Shown here in pieces: positions 53,479 to 62,640 of a DNA stretch of 64,000 nucleotides (position 1 is its first letter; every line of letters begins with the position of its first letter). Position numbers and translations under genes: made by a program. The notes below the pieces were generated by a model that worked only from the letters and a program-made list of their open reading frames with translations, searched no databases and had not been told where the DNA came from. Where the stretch lies: assembly GCF_014651375.1 (NCBI RefSeq), contig NZ_BMWT01000002.1:935477-999476 (forward strand), written 5' to 3'. This DNA is from Tateyamaria omphalii (GTDB taxonomy: Bacteria > Pseudomonadota > Alphaproteobacteria > Rhodobacterales > Rhodobacteraceae).

Positions 53479-55674
53479 GTGTCCACAATTTCATTTTCCA
53501 ACCCGCAAGACCTCCTCTTGTTTGCAGAAACCTTTGTTCCGGGTGGTGTTGTTGACCCCGCACCGGATTACCGCTTTCTCGTGACCGATGAAGGCGTGAT
53601 TTACACACGGATTTTGGACCCTGCCAACGACGGGTACTTTAATGTGGACCCAACCATAACCGTCACTGGCGAAAACCTGTCGGTTTCAGAAACCGGGCTT
53701 CTGGTTGGAACGATTGACACGATCACATTTGCATCCGCCAATCGCGGCGAAATCGCCATCCTCAGCAATACCAGTGGGTCCGGTGCCAGATTTACTGACA
53801 TCTTACTGGATCGCCTTGATGGAGTCGAAGCATCCAATACAGCGTTTGAACAGTTTCTGGGAGGTGCTGTCGGCACCGTGGAATTCGGCAGCGGCAATGA
53901 TGAAATTCTGACCGGGGGCTTCCTTCGTTTCGCAACGGGCATAGATGGTGGTGACGGTGATGACACGTTTCTATTCTCGCCGGTCACATCAGGTTTCGAA
54001 CTTGCGCTGAACGGTGGTGCCGGCACGGACACGCTAAACCTCGCCGCATTCAATGCGGGCTTTGGCGAAGTGAACCTGCTTGAAGGTTTCGTTACCTATA
54101 GAGGTATTCGATTGGATATCTCGGGATTTGAGACTGTTTTGGGTGGCCTTTCGGTCACGCGCTACACCGGATCCACATTGAACGATCATATCTTTGGTGC
54201 CGAAGGAGAGGATAGTCTGTTCGGGTTGGCTGGTGACGACGAGTTGCATGGCGGCAGCAACGATGATGAGATTCAGGGCGGTAGCGGTGATGATCTTATT
54301 TTTGGGGACGCGGGTTTAGACCATCTGTTTGGCGGTGAAGGCAGCGACACGATTTGGGGTGGTGAGGACAACGACTTCATCAACGCCGGAAATGGCAATG
54401 ATCTGGTCTATGGTGGAGAAGGCCGAGACGGAGTTTCCGGAGGTGAAGGCTTTGACACGCTGTACGGCGGCCTTGGGAACGACCGAATGAATGGGGAAAA
54501 CAACGCTGACTCGCTTTTCGGAGAGGAAGGAAACGACGAGCTTAGCGGCGGACAAGGTTTTGACCATTTGTTTGGCGGAGTTGGTAACGATACTTTGCGT
54601 GGTGGTTTGGGCGGAGATGTTTTGTGGGGAGAGGAACAAAACGACTTTCTTGATGGGAACGAAGGTCAGGACACTCTGCACGGCGGAGATGGCGATGATA
54701 CGTTAGCGGGTGGCTTTTTGGATGCAGCCGCGGACTTGATTTTTGGGGGAGCGGGCGATGATTTGGCCAATGGAGGAGCCGGTTTCGACACCGTGCATGG
54801 CGATGATGGTAACGACACGCTGATTGGGGCAGACGGCGCTGATTCACTCTATGGCGACGTGGGTGATGATCGCCTTGTTGGTGGTCAAGGCTTTGACCAG
54901 CTTTTTGGTGGCGTGGGTGATGACACACTGTTGGCGGGAGAGAACGCGGACCGCGCCTTTGGCGGCGATGGCAACGACTTGATCCGGGGCGGAACCAACG
55001 ACGGCACGTCGATAGATGGCCTGTTTGGCGAGGCGGGTGACGACACTATCTTTGGCGAAGGTGGGTTCGACCTTCTTGATGGCGGCGAGGGCAACGACAG
55101 TCTGGATGGCGGGGCGCAGGCGGATAATCTTTATGGCCGTGCCGGCATGGACACACTGCTGGGCGGCGATGGGCTGGATCGCTTGTTCGGCGGGGCGGAT
55201 GACGATCTTGCCTTTGGTGGCGCCGGCAATGACGGGCTGTTTGGCGAGGCTGGCAATGACACGCTAAACGGTGGTGAGGGCAATGACCGCTTCTTTGGCG
55301 GATCCGGCAACGACGTGATTGATGGCGGCACAGGCAACGACACGATCAATGCGGGTGCGGGCTTTGACACCATCACCGGGGGCGCGGGCGATGACCTGCT
55401 CTTTGGTCGGTTCAATGCCGACACGTTTGTGTTCGCCGACGGGCATGGCAATGACACGATTGCTGACTTCACCGCAGCCAATCGGTTTGAGCGGATCGAC
55501 CTGTCAGGCGTGAGTGCAATTTCGGACTTGAGTGATCTGGAGCTGGATAGCGACACAAACGGTGCCGCAACCCAAGTCGGTGCAGACGTCCTGATTGATA
55601 CGGGTGTAGGCAGTTCGATCATCTTGGTGAACACCGTGCTGTCCGATCTGAACCCCGACAACTTCATTTTCTGA
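53479..55674 (+). CDS. large RTX-type calcium-binding secreted protein
   Basis: About 731 residues from the GTG at 53479; the ATG at 53410 gives 754. Residues 1-230 have no catalytic motif. From about 235 to 660 there are many GGxGxDxLxGGxGDDxLxG repeats, mostly spaced as consecutive nonapeptides. The C-terminus IILVNTVLSDLNPDNFIF resembles a type I secretion signal. Calcium folds such repeats outside the cell. The gene lies next to the cyclase gene and no exporter genes are present. Confidence 0.87.
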   Translation: MSTISFSNPQDLLLFAETFVPGGVVDPAPDYRFLVTDEGVIYTRILDPANDGYFNVDPTITVTGENLSVSETGLLVGTIDTITFASANRGEIAILSNTSGSGARFTDILLDRLDGVEASNTAFEQFLGGAVGTVEFGSGNDEILTGGFLRFATGIDGGDGDDTFLFSPVTSGFELALNGGAGTDTLNLAAFNAGFGEVNLLEGFVTYRGIRLDISGFETVLGGLSVTRYTGSTLNDHIFGAEGEDSLFGLAGDDELHGGSNDDEIQGGSGDDLIFGDAGLDHLFGGEGSDTIWGGEDNDFINAGNGNDLVYGGEGRDGVSGGEGFDTLYGGLGNDRMNGENNADSLFGEEGNDELSGGQGFDHLFGGVGNDTLRGGLGGDVLWGEEQNDFLDGNEGQDTLHGGDGDDTLAGGFLDAAADLIFGGAGDDLANGGAGFDTVHGDDGNDTLIGADGADSLYGDVGDDRLVGGQGFDQLFGGVGDDTLLAGENADRAFGGDGNDLIRGGTNDGTSIDGLFGEAGDDTIFGEGGFDLLDGGEGNDSLDGGAQADNLYGRAGMDTLLGGDGLDRLFGGADDDLAFGGAGNDGLFGEAGNDTLNGGEGNDRFFGGSGNDVIDGGTGNDTINAGAGFDTITGGAGDDLLFGRFNADTFVFADGHGNDTIADFTAANRFERIDLSGVSAISDLSDLELDSDTNGAATQVGADVLIDTGVGSSIILVNTVLSDLNPDNFIF

Positions 55675-55771
55675 CCTCTGCCCCCTCAGGTGGTGCGGAA
55701 AGAGTTTCAACGCCGAGACTTGGCAAGTCCCCATCGCGGGTCCATTTTGGTGTCACGCGAGGGGTACTGCC

Positions 55772-57310
55772 ATGAGCCTTGATGATCTGCCGCCATCCAC
55801 AGGCTATTCCATTGATGTTGAGCCACTGACGCACCCCGTGCGCATCTGGCACAATGATGTGCTGCTGGCTGACACCACACGTGCCCGCGCGATGTATGAA
55901 ACTCGTCTACCCACGGCCATCTACGTCCCGCGCGAGGATATCCTGGTCAACCTTGGCCCCAAGACCGACTTGCAGACCTTCTGCCCGTTCAAGGGCACGG
56001 CGAGCTATCATGATGTTTTGCTGGACGGTGAAACGATCCCGAACGGTGTGTGGAGCTATGTGTCCGCCCTGCCCGAGAGCAAGGGCATTCAAGGTTTTGT
56101 CGGGTTCATGCCCAATGCCGCGACACACATCGACTTGGGCGAGAACCAGTTGCAGACCGAGCGCGACGGCAACATTACTGGGCCGCTAGTGGATTGGCTG
56201 ATGCGCGAGGCGGGTACGCTGCCCGACCCCGAAGCCTTTACACGCGCCGTGGCCACCAAGATGCGCGAGAACGGGATTGCCGTATCTCGCCTTGCCGTTC
56301 TGATTTGGTCGTTGCATCCGATGATTGCGGGCAAGAACTATATCTGGCGTGTGGATACAGACGACGTGCAGACCTTTGCCCCGTCTTACGACATCCACCA
56401 GTTTCCAGGCTTTGTGAACAGCCCGTTGCAGCATGTGTCCAAGGGGTTGGGCGGCGTGCGGCAGCGCTTGGGTGATACAGACGAAGCGTCTCGCTTTCCG
56501 ATCATGGACGATCTGCGGGCCGAAGGGGCGACGGACTATGTGGCCATGCCGCTGCCTTTTTCAGATGGGCGGGCGAATGTGCTGACGCTGACCTCGGACC
56601 ACCCAGACGGGTTCACGACCGAGAACCTTGGGCTGGTCTTTGAATGTGCGACCGTCATCAGCCGCTATTACGAGGTGTTCATGCAGCGCGAGAATGCACA
56701 GGCTTTGCTGGAAACCTATGTGGGCAAGCGGTCGGGTGCGCGGGTGCTGGGCGGCGAAATCCGGCGCGGCGATGGGGACGAGATTGATGCGGCGATCATG
56801 TTCTGTGACCTGCGCGGTTCAACCCGGTTGGAGCAGGAGCTGCCGCGGGATGAATACATTGCGCTGCTGAACGCGTTTCTGGACATCACATCGACCATCG
56901 TGGACGCACATGGCGGCGAGGTGTTGAAGTTCATTGGCGACGCTGTGCTGGCGGTCTTCCCCGCAGGCGAGGATGCGGCGGCGGCTTGTGCGTCGGCCCT
57001 TGAGGCTGCGCGGGAGGTTGTTGCGAAGGTGACCGAAGATGAGGTGACGGCGTTGACGTCTTGCGCCATCGGGATCGCCTTTGGTCGGGTCACATATGGG
57101 AATATCGGATCAAGCACGCGATTGGATTTCACCGTGATCGGCCTTGCCGCCAATGTGGCCGCGCGCCTGTGCGATGCGGGCAAGCGCCATGAGCAAGCGA
57201 TCATGGTCACGGACGAGGTGGCGGCGGGCCAGACCGGGTTGTCCGATCTGGGACACTTGGAGTTGCGCGGTGTCAGCGCCCCAATCCATGCCTTTGGCGA
57301 TATGTCGTAA
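55772..57310 (+). CDS. DUF427-class III adenylate cyclase fusion protein
   Basis: A 512-residue protein. Residues 20-120 match DUF427 (HPVRIWHNDVLLADTTRARAMYETRLPTAIYVPRED, then TFCPFKGTASYHDV). The middle (about 150-330) may be a sensor domain. The C-terminal cyclase domain (about 335-505) has metal aspartates Asp346 (IMFCDLRGS) and Asp390 (KFIGDAVLAVF), and an RLDFTVIGLAANVAARL block. It should make cAMP. It has no transmembrane segment and no signal peptide. The DUF427 fusion is unusual. It could respond to a metabolite. Confidence 0.85.
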   Translation: MSLDDLPPSTGYSIDVEPLTHPVRIWHNDVLLADTTRARAMYETRLPTAIYVPREDILVNLGPKTDLQTFCPFKGTASYHDVLLDGETIPNGVWSYVSALPESKGIQGFVGFMPNAATHIDLGENQLQTERDGNITGPLVDWLMREAGTLPDPEAFTRAVATKMRENGIAVSRLAVLIWSLHPMIAGKNYIWRVDTDDVQTFAPSYDIHQFPGFVNSPLQHVSKGLGGVRQRLGDTDEASRFPIMDDLRAEGATDYVAMPLPFSDGRANVLTLTSDHPDGFTTENLGLVFECATVISRYYEVFMQRENAQALLETYVGKRSGARVLGGEIRRGDGDEIDAAIMFCDLRGSTRLEQELPRDEYIALLNAFLDITSTIVDAHGGEVLKFIGDAVLAVFPAGEDAAAACASALEAAREVVAKVTEDEVTALTSCAIGIAFGRVTYGNIGSSTRLDFTVIGLAANVAARLCDAGKRHEQAIMVTDEVAAGQTGLSDLGHLELRGVSAPIHAFGDMS

Positions 57311-57329
57311 GGCGGAGGCGTCCTCCGCC
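57307..57329. repeat. GTAAGGCGG-family palindrome at the cyclase stop
   Basis: GTAAGGCGGAGG-CGT-CCTCCGCC, whose TAA is the cyclase stop codon. It lies between the convergent ends of the cyclase and propionyl-CoA synthetase genes. Without a T-run it may be a repeat or a weak bidirectional terminator. Confidence 0.65.
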
Positions 57330-57336
57330 CCGCCCT

Positions 57337-59226
57337 TCACCCCTTGGCGTAGCCGATGGTTTGCAGTGCGTCCTTGATCTCGTCCAGGATGACCGGGTCG
57401 TCGATGGTTGCGGGCATCTTGAAGTCCTGATTGTCCGCGATCTTGACCACTGTGCCACGCAGGATTTTCCCGGAGCGGGTCTTGGGCAAGCGATCCACGA
57501 CCACTGCCTGTTTGAAGGCAGCCACCGGGCCGATCTGGTCACGGACGCGTTTGACGCATTCGGTGACGATATCGCCGTGCGGGCGGTTTACACCTGTTGT
57601 CAGACACAGAAGGCCCACGGGGCTTTGCCCCTTGAGCTGGTCCGAAACTCCGATAACCGCGCATTCAGCCACGTCCGGGTGGCCGGCCAGCACCTCCTCC
57701 ATCGCGCCGGTGGACAGGCGGTGGCCTGCAACGTTGATGACATCATCGGTGCGCGCCATGATGTAGAGGTAGCCGTCTTCGTCCATCATGCCCGCATCGC
57801 CGGTTTCGTAGTAACCGGGGAACGTGTGGAGATAGGAATTGATGAACCGATCCTCTGCATTCCAAAGCGTCGGCAGAGTGCCGGGGGGCAGAGGCAGTTT
57901 GACCGCAATGGCGCCAAGTTCGCCGGGCGCGACGGGGTGACCCGCGTCGTCCAGGATCTGCACATAGTAGCCGGGCATGGCGACGGTGGGTGAGCCGACC
58001 TTGACTGGAAGCGCCTCAAGCCCGGCGGGGTTGCCCGCAATCGTGTAGCCCGTTTCGGTCTGCCACCAGTGGTCGTAGACTGGCACGTCCAACAGGTCCT
58101 GGGCCCATTCGATGGTGTCGGGATCGGCCCGTTCGCCCGCCAGATAGAGCGCGCGCAGGCCGCTAAGGTTGTATTTCGCGCGGTACTCACCCTTGGGATC
58201 CTCGCGCTTCACGGCGCGGATGGCGGTGGGGGCCGTGAAGAAGGATTTGACGTCATGTTCTTCGATCACGCGCCAGAAGGTGCCCGCGTCGGGCGTGCCG
58301 ACCGGCTTGCCCTCGAACACGATGGTGGTGTTGCCGTGGATCAGTGGTGCGTAGCAAATGTAGGAGTGACCGACGACCCAGCCCACGTCGGAGGCGGCCC
58401 AGAACACCTCGCCCGGGTTCATCTGGTAGATGTTCTTCATCGTCCAGTTCAGCGCCACGAGATGGCCCGCCGTGGCCCGCACCACGCCCTTGGGCGCGCC
58501 AGTGGTGCCGGAGGTGTAGAGGATATAGGCGGGATGGGTCCCGGCAACGGGTGTGCAAGGCGCGGGTTCAACCCCCTCTTGCACCGCATGCCAGTCAACA
58601 TCGCGGGGGCCAAGGTCGCAAGGTCTTTGCTCGCGTTGCAGGATGACGCAGAAGTCCGGCGCATGGTCCGCCTCTTTGATCGCACCGTCGAGCAGCGGTT
58701 TGTACTCGACGATCCGGCCCGGTTCGAGACCGCAGGACGCGGCGATGATCGCCTTGGGTGTGCAATCGTTGATGCGCACGGCCAGTTCATGGGCGGCAAA
58801 GCCACCAAACACAACCGAATGAACGGCGCCGATACGTGCGCAGGCCAGCATGGCCACCAGCGCTTCGGTCACCATCGGCATGTAAATGATCACGCGATCT
58901 CCAACGGTGACGCCCTTGGCTGCAAGGGCGCCCGCGAGAGACGCGACCTGTTTCTGCAACTCGGCATAGGTCGTCTTGGACTTAGCCCCGGTGATCGGGC
59001 TGTCATAGATGATGGCCACCTGGTCGCCACGACCAGCTTCGACATGCCGGTCCACGGCGTTCCAGCAGGTGTTCACCTCAGCGTCTGCAAACCAGTCATA
59101 GAGGTTTTCGCCACGCTGGCTCAGTGCCTTGGTTGGGGCCTTGACCCAGTCGATGGCTTGCGCCGCCTGCATCCACCACCCCTCGGGGTCCGCTTTCCAA
59201 CTGTCATACTCCGCCCGATAGCCCAT
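57337..59226 (-). CDS. prpE: propionyl-CoA synthetase (acetyl-CoA synthetase type)
   Basis: A 629-residue ANL ligase, started at MGYRAEYDSWKADPEGWW (59226), behind GGAGGAG. The N-terminal ACS domain has PTKALSQRGENLYDWFADAEVNTCWNAVDRHVE. AMP motifs are YILYTSGTTGAPKGVVR, WQTETGYTIAGNP and DAGMMDEDGYLYIMARTDDVINVAGHRLSTG, and the catalytic lysine is in KTRSGKILRGTV. The non-clustered N-terminal FADAEVNTCWN pattern is closer to PrpE than to AcsA. It activates propionate or a related acid. Confidence 0.9.
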   Translation of the reverse strand: MGYRAEYDSWKADPEGWWMQAAQAIDWVKAPTKALSQRGENLYDWFADAEVNTCWNAVDRHVEAGRGDQVAIIYDSPITGAKSKTTYAELQKQVASLAGALAAKGVTVGDRVIIYMPMVTEALVAMLACARIGAVHSVVFGGFAAHELAVRINDCTPKAIIAASCGLEPGRIVEYKPLLDGAIKEADHAPDFCVILQREQRPCDLGPRDVDWHAVQEGVEPAPCTPVAGTHPAYILYTSGTTGAPKGVVRATAGHLVALNWTMKNIYQMNPGEVFWAASDVGWVVGHSYICYAPLIHGNTTIVFEGKPVGTPDAGTFWRVIEEHDVKSFFTAPTAIRAVKREDPKGEYRAKYNLSGLRALYLAGERADPDTIEWAQDLLDVPVYDHWWQTETGYTIAGNPAGLEALPVKVGSPTVAMPGYYVQILDDAGHPVAPGELGAIAVKLPLPPGTLPTLWNAEDRFINSYLHTFPGYYETGDAGMMDEDGYLYIMARTDDVINVAGHRLSTGAMEEVLAGHPDVAECAVIGVSDQLKGQSPVGLLCLTTGVNRPHGDIVTECVKRVRDQIGPVAAFKQAVVVDRLPKTRSGKILRGTVVKIADNQDFKMPATIDDPVILDEIKDALQTIGYAKG

Positions 59227-59337
59227 GGCCCATACTCCTCCGTCATAGTCGCAAGCAGGGTTACGCGGCGACAACTGTCGGGGGCAAGGGCTGAGAGCGC
59301 CAACTGTGGCAGAATATCACGTGGACAGGCTGAAATA

Positions 59338-59589
59338 TCAGTCGTTGCTGTCCAAACGTTCGTAGGAAATGGCAGCCCGGCAATCCAGATCGTCGGTCGC
59401 TGAACAGCTGACGCGTCGGGGGCCGTCATAGATCACACGCTTGGTAAACGTCCTGCCATTGGCTGAATAGTCGCGCGTTACGGCGCGGAGGCTGTCGCCA
59501 CGGTATTCGAATGTGCCCTCGCGTTCGGCGGTGATCTCGGTGCAGGCGGAGACCGAAAGAAGCATCAGGGCGGTTAGTCCAAGTCGCAT
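59338..59589 (-). CDS. small lipoprotein (paralogue A)
   Basis: An 83-residue lipoprotein started at MRLGLTALMLLSVSAC (59589), with lipobox SVSAC. The mature part has VTRDYSANGRTFTKRVIYDGPRRVSCSATDDLDCRAAISYE with two conserved cysteines. It is clearly homologous to the 83-residue lipoprotein just upstream. Function unknown. It lies between prpE and maeB on the minus strand. Confidence 0.75.
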   Translation of the reverse strand: MRLGLTALMLLSVSACTEITAEREGTFEYRGDSLRAVTRDYSANGRTFTKRVIYDGPRRVSCSATDDLDCRAAISYERLDSND

Positions 59590-59633
59590 CAGGCAATCCT
59601 CATTGGCAAAGGGCGGCATTGGAAACCGTGGTG

Positions 59634-59885
59634 TCAGTCTCGTACCCGATTGACCTTGTCGAAAAGCGCGGCGCGACAATCCAGCCTGTCGCCGGTGATA
59701 CAGGTCACGCGTTCAGCGCCCGAGATGATCGTGGTGCGGGAATAGGTGCTGCCATCATCGTTTTGGTAGACCCGCGTGATGGATGGATAGGTGCGACCGA
59801 ACTCGCTGTAGGTGCCGCGGGTTTCGCTGACGACCTCGGCGCAACCCGCAACCGTCAACAGAGCCAGCACAAGAATTGCGCGCAT
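59634..59885 (-). CDS. small lipoprotein (paralogue B)
   Basis: An 83-residue lipoprotein, started at MRAILVLALLTVAGC (59885), with lipobox TVAGC. The mature part ITRVYQNDDGSTYSRTTIISGAERVTCITGDRLDCRAALF matches paralogue A block by block, including both cysteines. The pair is a tandem duplication. Function unknown. Confidence 0.75.
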   Translation of the reverse strand: MRAILVLALLTVAGCAEVVSETRGTYSEFGRTYPSITRVYQNDDGSTYSRTTIISGAERVTCITGDRLDCRAALFDKVNRVRD

Positions 59886-59935
59886 GATGATCACCCCAGC
59901 CTATCCACTCGGATACAGATAGGGTGCGAGATGCC

Positions 59936-59955
59936 GAAATACACCTGGGGGTTGT
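59936..59955. repeat. GAAATAC...GGGGGT intergenic repeat
   Basis: GAAATACACCTGGGGGTTGT lies between the lipoprotein and malic enzyme genes. It matches the complement of 7540-7563 and the start of the element at 33474. Confidence 0.5.
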
Positions 59956-59985
59956 GCCGATTTTTCAGGCTGGATTGGCTAATCT

Positions 59986-62259
59986 TTAGCCGTAGTGCGC
60001 CACCGGCGTGCCCGCCACGGCTGACATGTTCAGCAATCCACGCGCCGTGATGGATGGGGATACGATATGGGCGCGGTTGCCCATTCCCATCAGGATCGGG
60101 CCAACTTCCAACCCGCCCCCTTTCATCTTGAGGATGTTGCGCACACCCGAAGCGGCGTCAGCGTGGGCGAAGACGAGCACGTTTGCGGCCCCTTCCAACC
60201 GGCTGCCCGGGAACAGGCGCTGCCTCAACTCGGGATCAAGGGCCGTGTCGATGTTCATCTCGCCCTCGTAGCAGAAATTGTGGTTTTGCGCGTCCAGCAT
60301 CCGGATCGCTTCGCGCAGACGCCCGCCGGACCCTTCGCCCTGGTTGCCGAACTGGCTTTGAGAACAGAAAGCGATTTTCGGTTCGATGCCGAAGCGGCGC
60401 ACGTGGCGGGCCGCCCCAATGGCAATCTCGGCGATCTCGTCCGGGTTGGGATGCAGGTGCACCTGCGTATCGGCCACGAAAAGCGGCCCGTCTTCGAGGA
60501 TCATCATGCTGAGCGCGCCCACGGGATGATAGGAGTCGCGCCCCAAAACCTGTTGCACATAGTTGAGATGCCAGCGGAATTCGCCAAACGTGCCGCAGAT
60601 CAGGCTGTCGGCCTCTTCCCGATGAACCATGACGGCCCCGATCGCGGTCGAGTTTGTGCGCATGATGGCGCGGGCGAGATCGGGTGTGACACCGCGCCGG
60701 CACATCAGTTCGTGATAGGTGCCCCAATAGTCGCGGTAGCGTGGGTCGTTCTCGGGGTTCACGAGGTCGACCGTATCACCAATCTTGATCGTGAGGCCCG
60801 CGCGGGCAATCCGTGCTTCGATCACTTCGGGACGTCCAATCAGGATGGGCCGCTCGGTGGTTTCCTCGACCATCGCCTGGGCTGCGCGCAGAACGCGTTC
60901 CTCTTCCCCCTCGGCAAAGACGATACGGCGGGAAGTGATACGCGCCGCCTCGAACACGGGGCGCATGAGAAGAGCGGATTTGAAGACCGACCCGTCGAGA
61001 TTGGATTTGTAGGCGTCCATATCTTCGATGGGACGGGTGGCAACGCCCGTGTCCATTGCGGCCTTCGCCACGGCGGAGCTGACGATGCCCACGAGGCGTG
61101 GATCGAAAGGCTTCGGTATCAGGTAGTCTGCGCCGAAATTGAGCTGTTCGCCCTGGTAGGCTGCGGCCGCCTCGGCGCTGGTGGTGGCGCGGGCGAGGGC
61201 CGCAATGCCGTCGATGCATGCAAGCTGCATCTCGTCATTGATCGTTGTGGCGCCCACGTCGAGTGCGCCGCGGAAGATGAAGGGGAAGCACAGGACGTTA
61301 TTGACCTGGTTGGGAAAATCGCTGCGGCCCGTGGCAATGATCGCATCGGGGGCCACGCTGCGGGCATCGTCGGGCAGAATTTCAGGGGTTGGGTTGGCAA
61401 GAGCGAAGATGATGGGTTGCGTGGCCATCTTTTTCACATGTTCGGGTTTCAGGACCCCAGGGCCTGAGAGGCCGAGGAACAGGTCCGCGTCGTCGATCAC
61501 GTCATCAAGCGTGCGCTTGTCACTTTTCTGAGCAAAGGCGGCTTTGGCCGGGTTCATATCCTCGGTCCGGCCTTCGTAGACGAGGCCGTGGATATCGCAG
61601 AGCCAGATGTTTTCGCGTTTGACACCCAGTTTTAGCAGCATGTTGAGGCAGGCAATGCCCGCAGCACCGCCGCCGGTGCTGACGATCTTGATATCGTCGA
61701 AGCTCTTGCCCGCCACATGCAGCGCGTTCTTGGCGGCTGCGCCCACAACGATGGCTGTGCCGTGCTGGTCGTCGTGAAAGACGGGGATATTCATCCGCTC
61801 GCGGCAGAGCTTTTCCACGACAAAGCATTCCGGGGCCCTGATGTCTTCGAGGTTGATGGCACCGAAGGTGGGTTCCAGTGCGCAGACGATGTCAGCCAGC
61901 TTTTCGGGGTCGCTTTCATTTACTTCGATATCGAAGCAGTCGATGGAGGCGAATTTCTTGAACAGGACCGCCTTGCCTTCCATCACCGGTTTGGACGCCA
62001 GCGCCCCGATATTGCCGAGGCCCAGTACCGCAGAACCATTCGACACGACCGCCACGAGGTTGCCGCGTGCGGTGTAGCGGGCGGCGTTTGCTGCGTCTTC
62101 TTTGATCTCGAGACAGGCTTCGGCCACGCCGGGAGAATAGGCGCGGGCCAGATCGCGACCGTTTGCCATCGGCTTGGTTGCGCGTATTTCGAGTTTTCCG
62201 GGTTTTGGGAATTCATGGTAGGCAAGTGCCGCGTCGCGCAAGTTCGGTGTATCGGACAT
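59986..62259 (-). CDS. maeB: NADP-dependent malic enzyme with phosphotransacetylase-like domain
   Basis: A 757-residue MaeB. Residues 1-430 are the malic enzyme: [70 protein letters not shown] and [10 protein letters not shown]. Residues from about 440 are the phosphate acetyltransferase-like regulatory domain ([17 protein letters not shown] to [18 protein letters not shown]). It decarboxylates malate to pyruvate with NADP. The C-terminal domain is thought to sense acetyl-CoA. AAGGGGATTCT precedes the ATG. Confidence 0.95.
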   Translation of the reverse strand: MSDTPNLRDAALAYHEFPKPGKLEIRATKPMANGRDLARAYSPGVAEACLEIKEDAANAARYTARGNLVAVVSNGSAVLGLGNIGALASKPVMEGKAVLFKKFASIDCFDIEVNESDPEKLADIVCALEPTFGAINLEDIRAPECFVVEKLCRERMNIPVFHDDQHGTAIVVGAAAKNALHVAGKSFDDIKIVSTGGGAAGIACLNMLLKLGVKRENIWLCDIHGLVYEGRTEDMNPAKAAFAQKSDKRTLDDVIDDADLFLGLSGPGVLKPEHVKKMATQPIIFALANPTPEILPDDARSVAPDAIIATGRSDFPNQVNNVLCFPFIFRGALDVGATTINDEMQLACIDGIAALARATTSAEAAAAYQGEQLNFGADYLIPKPFDPRLVGIVSSAVAKAAMDTGVATRPIEDMDAYKSNLDGSVFKSALLMRPVFEAARITSRRIVFAEGEEERVLRAAQAMVEETTERPILIGRPEVIEARIARAGLTIKIGDTVDLVNPENDPRYRDYWGTYHELMCRRGVTPDLARAIMRTNSTAIGAVMVHREEADSLICGTFGEFRWHLNYVQQVLGRDSYHPVGALSMMILEDGPLFVADTQVHLHPNPDEIAEIAIGAARHVRRFGIEPKIAFCSQSQFGNQGEGSGGRLREAIRMLDAQNHNFCYEGEMNIDTALDPELRQRLFPGSRLEGAANVLVFAHADAASGVRNILKMKGGGLEVGPILMGMGNRAHIVSPSITARGLLNMSAVAGTPVAHYG

Positions 62260-62640
62260 AGAATCCCCTTAGGTGCTCGGATTTGGTTTAGCGTTAAACT
62301 ATTTTTGCAAAGCCGCCAATTGACGTTTGGTCACATGCGGAAAACGTGATCCAGAGATGTGAGATGGATCACTGTTGCTGCCCCCTACAGCCATCTCACA
62401 TCCCAAACAGTAAAGTTCGGAAACCCGCAGCAGTCATCGTACCGAAGCATTGCAGCCCGGTCACGCATCCACAGTCAGATTGGGCCACTCAAATTGGGGA
62501 CGGTCAACTTTGCCACACGTGCCAACTGGCGGTTCCCCCTTTGGCAACTGGGTGGATCAGCATGAACAGGTATTTCTGAATTCTTAATCGCAGATTGAGA
62601 AAGCCACTAACTGTGACTGGAACAGCCCTCAAAGCAGTAT
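62260..62640. other. 381-bp region upstream of maeB with a 12-bp inverted repeat
   Basis: No convincing gene. A perfect inverted repeat GATGTGAGATGG (62356-62367) pairs with CCATCTCACATC (62391-62402) around a 23-base loop. It may terminate the MFS gene transcript, which runs in this direction, or regulate maeB. No T-run follows on the minus strand. Confidence 0.5.

Noticed and set aside
58069-59403. 444-codon plus-strand frame opposite prpE
   Set aside because: prpE on the minus strand has all ligase motifs. The opposite frame lacks homology and a ribosome site.
60067-61467. 466-codon plus-strand frame opposite maeB
   Set aside because: Shadow of maeB, whose malic enzyme and PTA-like domains are complete.
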